Below are positions 17,657 to 27,543 of a stretch of 64,000 nucleotides of DNA, one piece after another. The DNA comes from JAIVJM01 sp963816985 (GTDB taxonomy: Bacteria; Acidobacteriota; Blastocatellia; Pyrinomonadales; Pyrinomonadaceae), in contig CAWFMF010000004.1 of NCBI GenBank assembly GCA_963816985.1, positions 558,001 to 622,000 of the forward strand, written 5' to 3'. The translations under genes and the position numbers were made by a program. Positions within the stretch are counted from its first letter, which is position 1. Every line of letters begins with the position of its first letter. Below the pieces are notes generated by a model. That model saw nothing but the letters and a program-made list of their open reading frames with translations, was not told the DNA's origin and did no database searches.

Positions 17657-19252
17657 ATGACCGACGAAGACTCGAAGCCGCCCGCGTGGTATCGCTCGTG
17701 GCCGGCGCTTTTGGCCGCCTCAGTCCTTCTGCCGCCGTTGGGGCTCGCGCTCGTCTGGACGCGGCGCGACTTCGACTTGCCGCTCAAGGCCATCTCCTCC
17801 GTCATGCTCGTCGCGCTCGCCGCCGGTTACGTCTACTTCATCTTCGGCGAAGACCAAGGCGCGGCGCACGACGCGGCGCTCGAACGTCACCGCGCGCAAC
17901 AGAAGCAAAGCTCGCCCGCCGGAGTCGCGGAAGCACAGATGCCCGGCGCGCAAGTCCCGCAAGGCACGGACGCGCAGCAGACGGGCGCGCCCGTCGTTGA
18001 CCCCGCCGCGCAGGCCGCCGTCCCTGACGGCGCGCAGCCTCCCGCCGAGCAGGCCGCCGCCGCGCAAACGGCGGGCGCGCAAACTTCTCAAGGCGCGCGC
18101 CGGAACTACTGGACGAACTTTCGCGGCCCCGGACGCGACGGGCGTTATACGGACGTGGCCCTGAAGTCGAATCTGGGCGCGGGACTGCCGCTCCTCTGGC
18201 GTCAGCCCGTAGGCGGCGGCTACGCCTCCTTCGTCGTCGCCGACGGCGTGGCCTTCACCATCGAGCAGCGGCGCGATAAGGAGGTCGTCGCCGCTTACAG
18301 CGTCGAGAACGGTCGGGAGCTTTGGACGCACGAATGGGCCGCGCGCTTCACGGAGTCCACGGGCGACGGGCCGCGCGCGACGCCGACGTGGGACGCCGGG
18401 AGGCTCTACGCGCTCGGCGGGACGGGCGAACTGCGCTGCCTCGACGCGCGGACGGGCCGCGCGCTCTGGTCGAAGAACATCCTCAAAGACAACGGCGTGT
18501 CCAACATCCAGTGGGGCATGGCCGCCGCGCCTTTAATCGTGGACGACAAAGTCGTCGTCCAGCCGGGCGGTTCGTCGAACAAGTCGGTCGTCGCCTACAA
18601 CAAGATGACCGGCGCGCCCGTCTGGAAGGTCCTTGGCGACGAGGCTTCTTACACTTCGCCGATGCTCGTGACGCTCGCCGGGCGGCGGCAGATTCTCTCG
18701 GTGACGGGGCGGCGCGTCGTCGGCCTCGCGCCCGAAGACGGCTCGCTCCTCTGGGAGCACCCGTGGTCGAACTCCTCCGGCATCAACGTCGCGCAGCCCA
18801 TCGTCGTCTCGCCGAACCGCTTCTTCATCTCCGCCGGGTACGGCAAGGGCGCTTCGCTCGTCGAGGTCGCCGCCGCAGGCAAGGGCTTCGCGGCCCGGCC
18901 CGTGTGGGAGAACAATTCGATGAAGAACAAGTTCAACAGCTCCGTCATGCACGAGGGGCACATCTACGGGCTCGACGAAGGCATCATGACGTGCGTGGAC
19001 ATAGCCAGCGGCGAGCGCAAGTGGAAGGGCGGGCGTTACGGTTACGGGCAGGTCGTCTTAGTCGGCGGGATGCTGGTCGTGACGACGGAAGAAGGCGAGG
19101 TCGTCTTCGTCAAGCCTTCACCGGCGCAGCACACGGAGGTCGCGCGCTTCAACGCCCTCTCCGGCAAGACTTGGAACGTGCCAGCCGTCGCCGACGGTCG
19201 CCTCTTCGTCCGCAACGAAACGGAGATGGCCTGCTACAAGCTCACGGACTGA
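17657..19252 (+). CDS. Membrane-anchored PQQ-like beta-propeller protein
   Basis: 531 residues; CAGGGGAG seven bases before the ATG is a strong ribosome binding site. Unlike its neighbours it has no cleavable signal. Two hydrophobic segments (about residues 13-33, LLAASVLLPPLGLALVW, and 42-63, ISSVMLVALAAGYVYFIF) put the propeller outside the membrane. A low-complexity Ala/Gln/Pro stalk (about 75-150) follows, then YWTNFRGPGRDGRY, the shared signature. Blades: NGRELWTHEW, TGRALWSKNIL, TGAPVWKVLG, DGSLLWEHPW. The propeller is probably tethered to the inner membrane. Convergent with the lipoprotein paralog at 19345-20778. Confidence 0.82.
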   Translation: MTDEDSKPPAWYRSWPALLAASVLLPPLGLALVWTRRDFDLPLKAISSVMLVALAAGYVYFIFGEDQGAAHDAALERHRAQQKQSSPAGVAEAQMPGAQVPQGTDAQQTGAPVVDPAAQAAVPDGAQPPAEQAAAAQTAGAQTSQGARRNYWTNFRGPGRDGRYTDVALKSNLGAGLPLLWRQPVGGGYASFVVADGVAFTIEQRRDKEVVAAYSVENGRELWTHEWAARFTESTGDGPRATPTWDAGRLYALGGTGELRCLDARTGRALWSKNILKDNGVSNIQWGMAAAPLIVDDKVVVQPGGSSNKSVVAYNKMTGAPVWKVLGDEASYTSPMLVTLAGRRQILSVTGRRVVGLAPEDGSLLWEHPWSNSSGINVAQPIVVSPNRFFISAGYGKGASLVEVAAAGKGFAARPVWENNSMKNKFNSSVMHEGHIYGLDEGIMTCVDIASGERKWKGGRYGYGQVVLVGGMLVVTTEEGEVVFVKPSPAQHTEVARFNALSGKTWNVPAVADGRLFVRNETEMACYKLTD

Positions 19253-19258
19253 ACCGAA

Positions 19259-19336
19259 GTCAGAAGTCAGAACGCTGAACGATGAACTGAAAACAAGTTG
19301 TCTTTCAGTTCATCGTTCAGCGTTCTGACTTCTGAC
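19259..19336. repeat. Inverted repeat, GTCAGAAGTCAGAACG family, between convergent genes
   Basis: Perfect 34-base arms (19259-19292 and 19303-19336) with a ten-base loop, starting 7 bases after one stop codon and ending 9 bases before the other. Well placed as a bidirectional terminator. Relatives at 41677-41766, 49898-49983 and 57969-58056. Confidence 0.9.
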
Positions 19337-19344
19337 TTTCTTCC

Positions 19345-20778
19345 TTATCCCGCCGGGATTGAGAGCGAGGCGAGGGTGGTTTCGTCTTTGACGAGGATGC
19401 GCGCGGAGTTGACGACGACGGGGTGCGCCCACGTCGGCGAGCTGGCGACGGTGTACTGCGCGGCGGGCGCGTACTCCTTCGCGCTCGCGGGGAGGACGAT
19501 GAGGTTGGCGTCGTTCGTCAGCAGCAGGAGCGTGCCGCCGAGGTTCAGGATCGCCGCGTTCTCGCCCGCGCGCCCCGGCCCCTGCCAGACGGTCTTGCCC
19601 GTATCGGCGTCGAGGCAGAAGAACTGCCCCTTCTTGCGCGCCGACATCCCGAACAGAAGATTGCCCTGCGCGACCGGCGAGTTCATGTAAAGCTCGTTCT
19701 CGGAGTTGCGCCAGACCTCCTGCGCGGCGAATCCGGCTCCCTGCTTGACGGGGCGGACGGCGACCATCCCCTGCTCTTCGAGCGAGAAGATGATGGTGTC
19801 TTTGTAGACGAAGGGCGTGACGGAGTTGGTGTCGTATGCAGACTTCGCGGGCAGCTTCCAACGCAGCGCGCCGTTCGAGGCCGAGACGGCGACCAGCTCT
19901 TTCTGCGTGAAGGTGACGATTTGACGCTCGCCGCCCGCTTTGAAGACGACGGGCGAAGAGTATGCGGGGCCGTCCGGCTCGAACGACCACTTGACCTTGC
20001 CGGTCGCCGCCTCGAAGGCCGTCAGCGCGCCCTTGTCGTGACCGCCGACGTGCGCGATGACGAGCCCGTCTTCGACCAGCGGCGACATCGAAGTGCCGTA
20101 GAGCGGCGAGGTGTTCGGGTACTGCTTGGAAAAATCTTTCCGCCAGATGACCTTGCCCGTCCGCGCGTCGTGCGCCGAGAGGACGCCGGTGATGCCGAGC
20201 GTGAAGACTCGACCGTCACTGAGGGCGGGCGTGGACTTCGGCCCCTTGCCGTGCCCGCGCGCCGCCGGGTGCATCTCGTAGGCGATGGGGTTCGCGCTCC
20301 GCCACAACTCCTTGCCCGTCGAGGCGTCGAGACACATGAGGACTTCCTCCTCGCCTTGCCGCGCGAAGACGAAGGCCCTGCCCTCGTTGACGAGCGGCGA
20401 GGCGTGGCCGACGCCGACCGTCACCTTCCACTCTTCCTTCAAAGTCTTCGGCCAGACTCGCGGGGCCGCGACCCCTCCGACGTTGCCGTCACGATTCGGC
20501 CCGCGCCACTGCGTCCAACTCGCCGTCTCGGCGGACGGCGACGACGACGATGAAAGCGACGCTCCCGGCACGTCGGAAGTCTTTGCGACCTCGACGCCTG
20601 CGGCCTCGCCTCCGGTCGGAGTCGCCCCCGTCTCCGAAGAAGCCCCCGTCTCCGAAGAAGACGACGACGGCGCGGCGGAGGTCGAGTTGTCGGTCGTCTG
20701 GACGGTCGCGCGCGCGGCGCACCCTGCAAAGCCGAGCGCGACGGACAAGACAAACGCGGTCGCTTTAATCATCTTCAT
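19345..20778 (-). CDS. PQQ-like beta-propeller lipoprotein
   Basis: 477 residues from ATG 20778, where a lipoprotein signal begins (MKMIKATAFVLSVALGFAGC; Cys20 would be lipidated). A Ser/Thr/Glu-rich linker of about 75 residues follows, then SWTQWRGPNRDGN, the shared propeller signature. Blades: TGKELWRSANP, TGKVIWRKDFS, TGKVKWSFEPD, NGALRWKLPA, TGKTVWQGPG. It starts 11 bases after the end of the TonB receptor gene (20790-23990), so the pair is one operon. A surface or periplasmic partner of that receptor is a reasonable guess. The architecture (lipoprotein plus PQQ blades) recalls BamB, but BamB is shorter and lacks the WxxWRG block. Confidence 0.85.
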   Translation of the reverse strand: MKMIKATAFVLSVALGFAGCAARATVQTTDNSTSAAPSSSSSETGASSETGATPTGGEAAGVEVAKTSDVPGASLSSSSSPSAETASWTQWRGPNRDGNVGGVAAPRVWPKTLKEEWKVTVGVGHASPLVNEGRAFVFARQGEEEVLMCLDASTGKELWRSANPIAYEMHPAARGHGKGPKSTPALSDGRVFTLGITGVLSAHDARTGKVIWRKDFSKQYPNTSPLYGTSMSPLVEDGLVIAHVGGHDKGALTAFEAATGKVKWSFEPDGPAYSSPVVFKAGGERQIVTFTQKELVAVSASNGALRWKLPAKSAYDTNSVTPFVYKDTIIFSLEEQGMVAVRPVKQGAGFAAQEVWRNSENELYMNSPVAQGNLLFGMSARKKGQFFCLDADTGKTVWQGPGRAGENAAILNLGGTLLLLTNDANLIVLPASAKEYAPAAQYTVASSPTWAHPVVVNSARILVKDETTLASLSIPAG

Positions 20779-20789
20779 AAAAGTTCCGC

Positions 20790-23700
20790 TCAGAACAGAA
20801 GCTTCGCGCCGAACTGGACGTGGCGCGGGTCGCGGGCCGAGGTGACGCGCCCGAACGTCGGCGAGCCGAGGAAGTTGTCGGGCATATTCAGGTTCGGGTG
20901 GTTGAAGAGGTTGAAGACCTCGGCGCGGAGTTGGAGGCTGAGACGTTCTCCGAGCGCGGTGTTCTTGACGAGCGAGGCGATGACGTTCTCCGTCCCCGGC
21001 CCTTCCAGAGTGTTGCGGCCCGCGTTGCCGAACGTCCCCGGCGCGGGGAACGCGAACGCCGAAGTGTCGAACCATCGTTCGGGCGTGCGGTTCGAGAGCG
21101 TCGGATTCCGCAAGACGTTCGGGCGGTCGTTCGCGCCGAAGCCGAGCGAAGAGCGGCCCGTCCCGCTGTTGTCTATCTCGGAGAGGAGGGCGACGGTGAA
21201 CGGCCTCCCCGTCTGGAGCGTGACGATGCCGAAGGTCTGCCAGCCGCTCAAAACCGTCGAGAGCCAGCCCCGGTCGGCGAGGTGCGAGCGGCCTTTGCCG
21301 AACGGCAGGTCATAGGCGTAGCTCACGGAGAGCCGGTGGCGCGCGTCGAAGTTCGAGCGCCCGCGCTCGGCCCGCAGGTTGTAGCTGTTCTGCGGGAAGT
21401 TCGGGTCGCCCGCGCTCGTGAAGAAGTTCGACGCGTCGTCAATGGACTTCGCCCAAGTGTACGAAGAGAGCAGAGAGAGCCCGAAGTCGAGCCGCTGCTC
21501 GAACCTCGCTTGGAGGCTGTGGTAAATCGAGCTCGCGCGCGACTCAAGGACGTTGATGTCGTCGAACTGCGGCACGGGGCGCGGGACGAAGGGCAGGCCC
21601 GGCGGCAAGACGCTCGGCTGCGGCTGGTTGATGTCGCGCGCCGAAAGGAGCTTCGTGCCCTTCGACCCGACGTAGGCGATTTCAAGCACGCGGCTACGTC
21701 CGAGTTGCCTTTGCGCGCTCACGTTCCAGTGCTGCATGTATGGCGTGCGCAAATCGCGCTGGATGGCGAGCGCCGAGTCGGGGAGCGCGAAGGGGAAGAA
21801 CGCCGGGAACGGGTCGTTGAGCGTTAAAGGCAGGAACGGGCCGAGCGAGAAGAAGAGGTTGAAGTCGAAGTACGGCTTGTTGAAGTAGAGCGCCTCGCCC
21901 GGCGCGAGCGGCGTCTGGTCGTAGTAGACGCCGTAGCCCGCGCGCAGCACGGTGTCGCCGCTTTCGCCCACCGTCCACGCAAGGCCGACGCGCGGCGCGA
22001 AGTTGTTGCGGTCGGGCTCGTAGCCGCTGCGCGGGACGCCGTTCGTGCCGACGGCGACGAGCGAGCGCGTCGCAGGGTCGTAGATGTTGGCGCGGTCTTC
22101 CGTATCCACCGGGGGCGAGTTGTATTCGTAGCGCAGGCCCGCCGAGAGCGTGAGGCGCGGCGTCAGGCGGATGCTGTCGTTGACGAAGAAGTTGAAGCTC
22201 TCGCCGCGCAGGTGCTGCGGGTTGTCGAGCCGCGCGCCGCCCGTCAGCAGCGGCAGGCCGAGCAGGAGGTCGCCGAGCGCGTTGAAGGTAATCTGCCCGA
22301 AGGGCGAGAACTGGATGCGGCCCCTCGACTCGACATCGCGGAAGGCGTTCTGCCCGACGGTGCGGATGTCGCCGCCGAATTTCAAAAGATGATTGCCGCG
22401 CGAGTAGGTCGCCGTGTCGAGAATCTGGAAAGTGTTCGTCACCGAGTTCTGCGGGTTGTTGCCCTCGTGGCCGAGCGGCGAGAAGCCCGTGACGGTGATG
22501 AAGCTCAAGCCGAAGTCGCGCGGGTTCGAAGAGAGTTCGGGCAGTCCGACTTGATTGTTGATGCTCACGCCCGCGCCCTCCTGCCGGACGGCGGTGGCGA
22601 CGCGGCTGAAGGCGAAGCGGAGGTCGTTGACGAGCGCGGGCGAGAAGACGTGCGTCGCGCCGAGCATGGCGTTCTGGCTGCGGCGCGTCACGTCGTCGCC
22701 GAAGCCGGGCACGACCGAGAAGTTCGCGCCGGAGAAAGGCTCGAAGAGCGCGCGGTCGCCGAAGCTGTAGCGGAAGACGAAGGTCGTCATGCCGTTCAGG
22801 AGCGCGTGGTCAACGCGCACGTCGAAGTGGTCGTTGCGGTCGCGCTGCGTGGGCGACGAGACGAAGTTCTGAAACGGCGTCGAGCGGTTCGGCAGCGGGT
22901 AGAGCGCGGCGACGGCGCGACCGATGGCGCTCTGACGCTCTACAGGAATCCGCCCGTCCGCGAAAGGCATCCCGGTCGCCGGGTCAACGGGCACGCCGAA
23001 GAAGCTCTGCGAGAAGTCGCCCGCGCGCTCGGCGAGAGTGGGGACGTTGGTGACGCGCGTCACGCCTTCGCGCGAGCGCGTGCCCTCGTAGTCGGCGAAG
23101 AAGAAGGTTCTGTTTCTGACGAGTGGGCCGCCGACCGAGAAGCCGAACTGGTTGCGGATGTACTTGGGGGCGGGCTCTCCGGCGGGCGCGAAGAAGTTGC
23201 GCGCGTCGAGCGCGCCGTTGCGGTGGAACTCGTAGAGCGAGCCGCGAAACTCGTTCGTCCCGGACTTCGTGACGACGTTGACCTGCGCGCCCGCGCTCCG
23301 CCCGAAGGCCGCGTCGTAGGTCGAGACCAGCATCTCGAACTCGCGGATGGCGTCCACGGGCGGGCGCACGCCGAAGGTGTTGAGCTTCGGGTCAACGTTA
23401 TACACGCCGTCCAGAAGAAAGTTGTTCGAGTCCTCGCGCGCGCCGTTGACGCTGAAGGCGAAGTCGCCGCGCGCCGAACCGGCGGAGCCCTGCGCCGCCG
23501 GGACTGCGCCGGGGACGAGCAAAGACAACTCGAAGAAGTTCCGCCCGTCGAGCGGCAGCCCCTCGACCTTGCGGTTGTCAATGACCGTGCCGAGCGACGC
23601 CGATTCTTTTTTCAAGTTGGAGATTTCGTCGCTGGTGACGATTAACTCCTCCGTAATCGCGCCCACTTCCAGCAGGACGTTAACCCGCTTCTCCTGGTTG

Positions 23701-23990
23701 ACGAGCAGTTCCACGCGCCGGAAGTGTTTCCTGAAGCCCTGCCTCTCAACCTCCATCCGGTACCAGCCCGGCGAGAGCGACGAGAGCGCATACTCACCCT
23801 CGGCCCCGCTCGTCACGACGCGCGCCTCGTTCGTCCCTTCGTGCGTCAGTCTGACCGTGGCTTCGGGGATGACGCTTTGCCTCGCGTCCCTGACCTCGCC
23901 GCGAATCGAGCCGCGATGCGTCTGCGCGGCGACAGAAGAGGCGGAGAGCAGGACAAAGAGGATGAGCGCGGAGAGAGTTGAAGGCTTCAA
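20790..23990 (-). CDS. Oar-like TonB-dependent outer membrane receptor
   Basis: About 1066 residues from TTG 23990, chosen because AGGAG lies eight bases upstream and the signal peptide (LKPSTLSALILFVLLSASSVAAQ) starts there. Residues about 25-110 form a carboxypeptidase-regulatory-like beta domain (RGSIRGEVRDARQSVIPEATV). The plug follows (DGRNFFELSLLVPGAVP, LDGVYNVDPKLNTFGVRPP) and then a long beta-barrel ending in LLF, a terminal aromatic as usual for outer membrane barrels. Such receptors are numerous in Acidobacteriota; ligands are mostly unknown. Divergent from a second receptor at 24238 across a 247-base spacer. Followed by a propeller lipoprotein. Confidence 0.9.
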   Translation of the reverse strand: MKPSTLSALILFVLLSASSVAAQTHRGSIRGEVRDARQSVIPEATVRLTHEGTNEARVVTSGAEGEYALSSLSPGWYRMEVERQGFRKHFRRVELLVNQEKRVNVLLEVGAITEELIVTSDEISNLKKESASLGTVIDNRKVEGLPLDGRNFFELSLLVPGAVPAAQGSAGSARGDFAFSVNGAREDSNNFLLDGVYNVDPKLNTFGVRPPVDAIREFEMLVSTYDAAFGRSAGAQVNVVTKSGTNEFRGSLYEFHRNGALDARNFFAPAGEPAPKYIRNQFGFSVGGPLVRNRTFFFADYEGTRSREGVTRVTNVPTLAERAGDFSQSFFGVPVDPATGMPFADGRIPVERQSAIGRAVAALYPLPNRSTPFQNFVSSPTQRDRNDHFDVRVDHALLNGMTTFVFRYSFGDRALFEPFSGANFSVVPGFGDDVTRRSQNAMLGATHVFSPALVNDLRFAFSRVATAVRQEGAGVSINNQVGLPELSSNPRDFGLSFITVTGFSPLGHEGNNPQNSVTNTFQILDTATYSRGNHLLKFGGDIRTVGQNAFRDVESRGRIQFSPFGQITFNALGDLLLGLPLLTGGARLDNPQHLRGESFNFFVNDSIRLTPRLTLSAGLRYEYNSPPVDTEDRANIYDPATRSLVAVGTNGVPRSGYEPDRNNFAPRVGLAWTVGESGDTVLRAGYGVYYDQTPLAPGEALYFNKPYFDFNLFFSLGPFLPLTLNDPFPAFFPFALPDSALAIQRDLRTPYMQHWNVSAQRQLGRSRVLEIAYVGSKGTKLLSARDINQPQPSVLPPGLPFVPRPVPQFDDINVLESRASSIYHSLQARFEQRLDFGLSLLSSYTWAKSIDDASNFFTSAGDPNFPQNSYNLRAERGRSNFDARHRLSVSYAYDLPFGKGRSHLADRGWLSTVLSGWQTFGIVTLQTGRPFTVALLSEIDNSGTGRSSLGFGANDRPNVLRNPTLSNRTPERWFDTSAFAFPAPGTFGNAGRNTLEGPGTENVIASLVKNTALGERLSLQLRAEVFNLFNHPNLNMPDNFLGSPTFGRVTSARDPRHVQFGAKLLF

Positions 23991-24090
23991 GACGAATTCT
24001 CCTCGGAAGTATTCGGACGGGCAGAGACTCAAACGGACTCGGCGTCGAGATTGTTTCGGCGTCGAAGATTATGGCCTAAAACACCGGAGT

Positions 24091-24119
24091 TGTTGTAAAC
24101 AACCTGTAAAAGAAAACCT
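24091..24119. promoter_or_regulatory. Putative regulatory motif between divergent TonB receptor genes
   Basis: TGTTGTAAA-N6-GTAAAAGAAAACCT, matching the motif at 13437 with the same spacing. GTTGTAAACAAC inside it is an imperfect dyad. Lies about 100 bases upstream of the minus-strand receptor start and 120 upstream of the plus-strand one. Confidence 0.35.
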
Positions 24120-24237
24120 CGCGCCGTCAATTAACGTAAAAAAGGGGGACGATTTTCTACACAACTCCGTACAGGGTTGTTAGAATCCGTGGGCGTCACC
24201 CCAGAGAGTTTACAATCCGGAGTTAATCATAACAGTC

Positions 24238-27200
24238 ATGCGCCTTAAGCTCTTCCTCCCGCGCTTTGCGGGGAAATCCATCTCGTTAATCTTCGTCCTC
24301 TTTTTCGTATTCGCCGCGACCGCCCGCGCGCAGACCACGAGCACGCTGACGGGCGAATTGCGCGACGCCACGGGCGCGGTCATCAACGGCGCGCAGGTGC
24401 GGGCCAAAAATCTTGAGACCGGCTCGACGCGCAACGTCCAGAGCGACGACGAGGGCCGCTACACGTTCCCCGCGCTGCCCGTCGGGGCCTACGAGGTGCG
24501 CGCCGAAAAGAGCGGCTTCACGCCCAAGGTCTTCGGGAGGATTATCCTCACCGTCAACGAGACGGTGACGCTCGACATCCCCCTCGACGTTATCACCTTG
24601 AACGAGACCATCACCGTGACGGACGAGGCGGCGCTCGTCAACACCGAGACGCCCGAACTCAGTTACCTCGTCGGCGAGCGCGCCATCCGCGAACTGCCCT
24701 TGAACGGGAGGAACTACACAGACCTCGCCTTCCTCCAGCCCGGCGTCGTCGCCTACCCGCACCGCGACACGGGCTCGGTCGTCGCGCACGGCACCGGCAT
24801 CAGCATCAACGGGCAAGACCCGCGCTCGAACGTCTACCTCCTCGACGGCACGCCGCAGAACGATTTCACCAACGGCCCGGCGGGGAGCGCGGCAGGGACG
24901 GTGCTCGGCGTCGAGACCATCCGCGAGTTCCGCGTCGAGACCAACGCCTACAGCGCCGAGTTCGGTCGCAACTCCGGCGGGCAGATTAACGCCATCAGCA
25001 AATCGGGGACGAACCAGTTCCACGGCTCGCTCTACGAGTTCCACCGCAACGACAACTTCGACGCGCGCAACTTCTTCGACCCGGCGGAGAAGCCCGAATT
25101 CAAGCGCAACCAGTTCGGCGTCTCGGCGGGCGGCCCCATCGAGCGCGACCGCCTCTTCTTCTTCGCGGGCTACGAGGCGCTCCGCGAAAACTTGGGTCGC
25201 TCAATCCGCACGTTCGTCCCCGACCTCGACGCCCGTCAGGGAATCCTGACGCGCTGCGCCGTCACGCCTGCCGCCGGCGGGACGTGCCCCGAAGCGAGCA
25301 TCATCCGCGAGACCGTCACCGTGAACCCCGCCGTGAGGCCGTACCTCGACGAGTTCCCCGTGCCGAACACGGGGCCGTCGCGCGTCGTCGGCAACCTCGC
25401 CGCCCACGTCTTCAACTTCAACCAGAGGGTCAACCAGAACTTCTTTCAGGGCCGCGTGGACTACAACCGCAGCGACCGCGACCAGTTCTTCGCGCGCTAC
25501 ACCTTCGACGACGCCGATCAGGAGCTGCCGACCGACTACCCGCAGTTCCCGCGCACGTTCCTCTCGCGCAACCAGTTCTTCACCGCCGAGTACCGGCAGA
25601 CGCTCTCGCCGACGACGCTCAACACCTTCCGCTTCGGCTTCGGTCGGACGCGCATCGGGCAGAACGTCACGGCCAACACGACGCAGGAGTTGCAGCCCTT
25701 CGTCCCCGGTCGTGAGCTGACCGGCAACATAGACATCGGCGGCTTCCCGCGCTTCGGCCCGCAGACCTCCGGGAACCTCCGTCTCACGCAGAACGTCTTC
25801 AGCTTCGAGCACGGGCTCGTCCACAGCCGGGGCCGTCACCTGATTAAGGCCGGGGCGCTCGCCGAACGCTATCAGGACAACATGGTCAACCCGACCTTCG
25901 GCAACGGCGTCTTCGTCTTCCCCGGCATCCGCCAGTTCGTCCTCGGCACGCCGGTGCGCTTCATCGGCCTCACGCCCAACGCCCAGCTCGACCGCTACTG
26001 GCGCTTCACGCTCCTCGGCTTCTACGTGCAGGACACGATGCGCGTCACGCCGCGCCTGAGCTTGAACGCGGGACTCCGCTACGAGTTCACGACGATGCCC
26101 GTGGACACGCGCGGGCGCGACTCGGCGCTCCCGAATTTGAGCGACCGCGCGCCGACCGTCGGGCCGCTCTACCAGAACCCGACGCACAAGAATTTCTCGC
26201 CGCGCGTCGGCTTCGCGTGGGACGTGATGGGCGACGGCAAGACCTCGGTGCGCGGCGGCTACGGGATTTACTTCAACACCAACAACCAGCAGAACCTCAT
26301 CGTCACCGTCACGAACCCGCCCGCGACGCCGCGCCCCGTCGTCGCCAACCCGTCGTTCCCCGTCCCGAACTTTACGGGCTCCATCTCCATCCGGCCCGTG
26401 CAGTACGACCTCAACAACCCGTACAGTCAGGTCTGGAACCTGAACGTCCAACGCGAGCTTTGGTTCGACACCGTGATGACGGTCGGCTACGCGGGCTCGC
26501 GCGGCGTCCACCTTCTGCGGAGCAGCGACGTGAACACCACCGTCCCCGTCCTCCGCGAAGACGGCACGCCCTTCTTCCCCGCCGGAGCGCCGCGCCCCAA
26601 CACCGCCTTCACGACCATCGAGCTGAAGAGCAGCGACGGCAACTCGTGGTACAACGCGCTCATCTTCGAGGTGCGCAAGCGCTTCACGCGGGGCTTGAGC
26701 GCGCAGTCGTCCTATACCTTCTCGCGCAACATTGACACCACGCAGGCTTCGACCTTCTTCTCCGACGCGACGAACGGGACGACCTCGGCGATGCCGGAGT
26801 TTCCGCAGCTCAACTACAACAAGGGGCTCGCGGACTTTCACGCCAAGCACAACTGGGTCGTCAACTTCACTTGGGCCGTGCCCTTCGCGGAAGGCATGAG
26901 TGGAGTGGCGGGCAAACTACTCGACGGCTGGCAATTCTCCGGCATCGGTCATGCGCGCAGCGGAAACCCCCTGACCGTCTTCGTCCAGAACAACCGCTCG
27001 CGCTCGCAGTGGGCGGCTTCCGTGGGGCCGGGCATCGGCATTGACCGACCGAACCTCGCGCCCGGCTACACGCACGAGACGGCGGTGACGGGCGACCCCG
27101 AAGGCTACTTCGTCCCCGAAGCCTTCGTCCTCCAGCCCGCCGGAACACTCGGCACGCTCGGACGCGGGACTTTCATCGGCCCGAACCTGCGCACCTTCGA

Positions 27201-27429
27201 TTTGTCGGCGGTCAAGAATACGCGCTGGTCTCTGCTCGGCGAGAACACCGTCATCCAGTTCCGCATCGAAGCCTTCAATCTCTTCAACCGCGCGAACTTC
27301 GCCCCGCCCGCGCTCACCGCCTTCGTCGGCGCGGCGAACAACGAGCAGGTGCTCTCGACCTTCGGGCGCATCCGCTCGACCGTGACATCTTCGAGGCAGA
27401 TTCAACTCGGCCTGCGGCTCACGTTTTAA
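24238..27429 (+). CDS. Oar-like TonB-dependent outer membrane receptor
   Basis: 1063 residues. Signal peptide: RLKLFLPRFAGKSISLIFVLFFVFAATARAQ. N-terminal carboxypeptidase-regulatory-like domain (STLTGELRDATGAVINGAQV, about 35-120), plug with GRNYTDLAFLQPGVV and LLDGTPQNDFTNG, then the barrel, ending in LGLRLTF. It is a divergent paralog of the gene at 20790-23990: same domain order, but clearly different sequence and probably a different ligand. The ribosome binding site is weak (CGGAG about 15 bases upstream). An inverted repeat follows the stop codon. Confidence 0.9.
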   Translation: MRLKLFLPRFAGKSISLIFVLFFVFAATARAQTTSTLTGELRDATGAVINGAQVRAKNLETGSTRNVQSDDEGRYTFPALPVGAYEVRAEKSGFTPKVFGRIILTVNETVTLDIPLDVITLNETITVTDEAALVNTETPELSYLVGERAIRELPLNGRNYTDLAFLQPGVVAYPHRDTGSVVAHGTGISINGQDPRSNVYLLDGTPQNDFTNGPAGSAAGTVLGVETIREFRVETNAYSAEFGRNSGGQINAISKSGTNQFHGSLYEFHRNDNFDARNFFDPAEKPEFKRNQFGVSAGGPIERDRLFFFAGYEALRENLGRSIRTFVPDLDARQGILTRCAVTPAAGGTCPEASIIRETVTVNPAVRPYLDEFPVPNTGPSRVVGNLAAHVFNFNQRVNQNFFQGRVDYNRSDRDQFFARYTFDDADQELPTDYPQFPRTFLSRNQFFTAEYRQTLSPTTLNTFRFGFGRTRIGQNVTANTTQELQPFVPGRELTGNIDIGGFPRFGPQTSGNLRLTQNVFSFEHGLVHSRGRHLIKAGALAERYQDNMVNPTFGNGVFVFPGIRQFVLGTPVRFIGLTPNAQLDRYWRFTLLGFYVQDTMRVTPRLSLNAGLRYEFTTMPVDTRGRDSALPNLSDRAPTVGPLYQNPTHKNFSPRVGFAWDVMGDGKTSVRGGYGIYFNTNNQQNLIVTVTNPPATPRPVVANPSFPVPNFTGSISIRPVQYDLNNPYSQVWNLNVQRELWFDTVMTVGYAGSRGVHLLRSSDVNTTVPVLREDGTPFFPAGAPRPNTAFTTIELKSSDGNSWYNALIFEVRKRFTRGLSAQSSYTFSRNIDTTQASTFFSDATNGTTSAMPEFPQLNYNKGLADFHAKHNWVVNFTWAVPFAEGMSGVAGKLLDGWQFSGIGHARSGNPLTVFVQNNRSRSQWAASVGPGIGIDRPNLAPGYTHETAVTGDPEGYFVPEAFVLQPAGTLGTLGRGTFIGPNLRTFDLSAVKNTRWSLLGENTVIQFRIEAFNLFNRANFAPPALTAFVGAANNEQVLSTFGRIRSTVTSSRQIQLGLRLTF

Positions 27430-27430
27430 G

Positions 27431-27511
27431 ACCGTCAACCGTGACAGGTAAACCGTGACAAGATAAACGCTGTCTTTCTCCTGTCACCCGTCACGGTTTA
27501 CCGTTTACGGT
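27431..27511. repeat. Inverted repeat with CCGTGACAGGTAAACCGTGAC arms
   Basis: Left arm about 27431-27460, right arm about 27481-27511, imperfect. Immediately follows the receptor stop codon, so it may act as terminator or processing signal. Confidence 0.65.
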
Positions 27512-27543
27512 TCTTCCCCATTCTCGACTGACGAGGAGTCCAA

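Noticed and set aside
19345..20778. BamB, the outer membrane assembly lipoprotein
   Set aside because: Lipoprotein with PQQ blades fits loosely, but it is longer, has a Ser-rich stalk and the WxxWRG block, belongs to a nine-member paralog set, and sits behind a TonB receptor rather than near der/engA or his genes.
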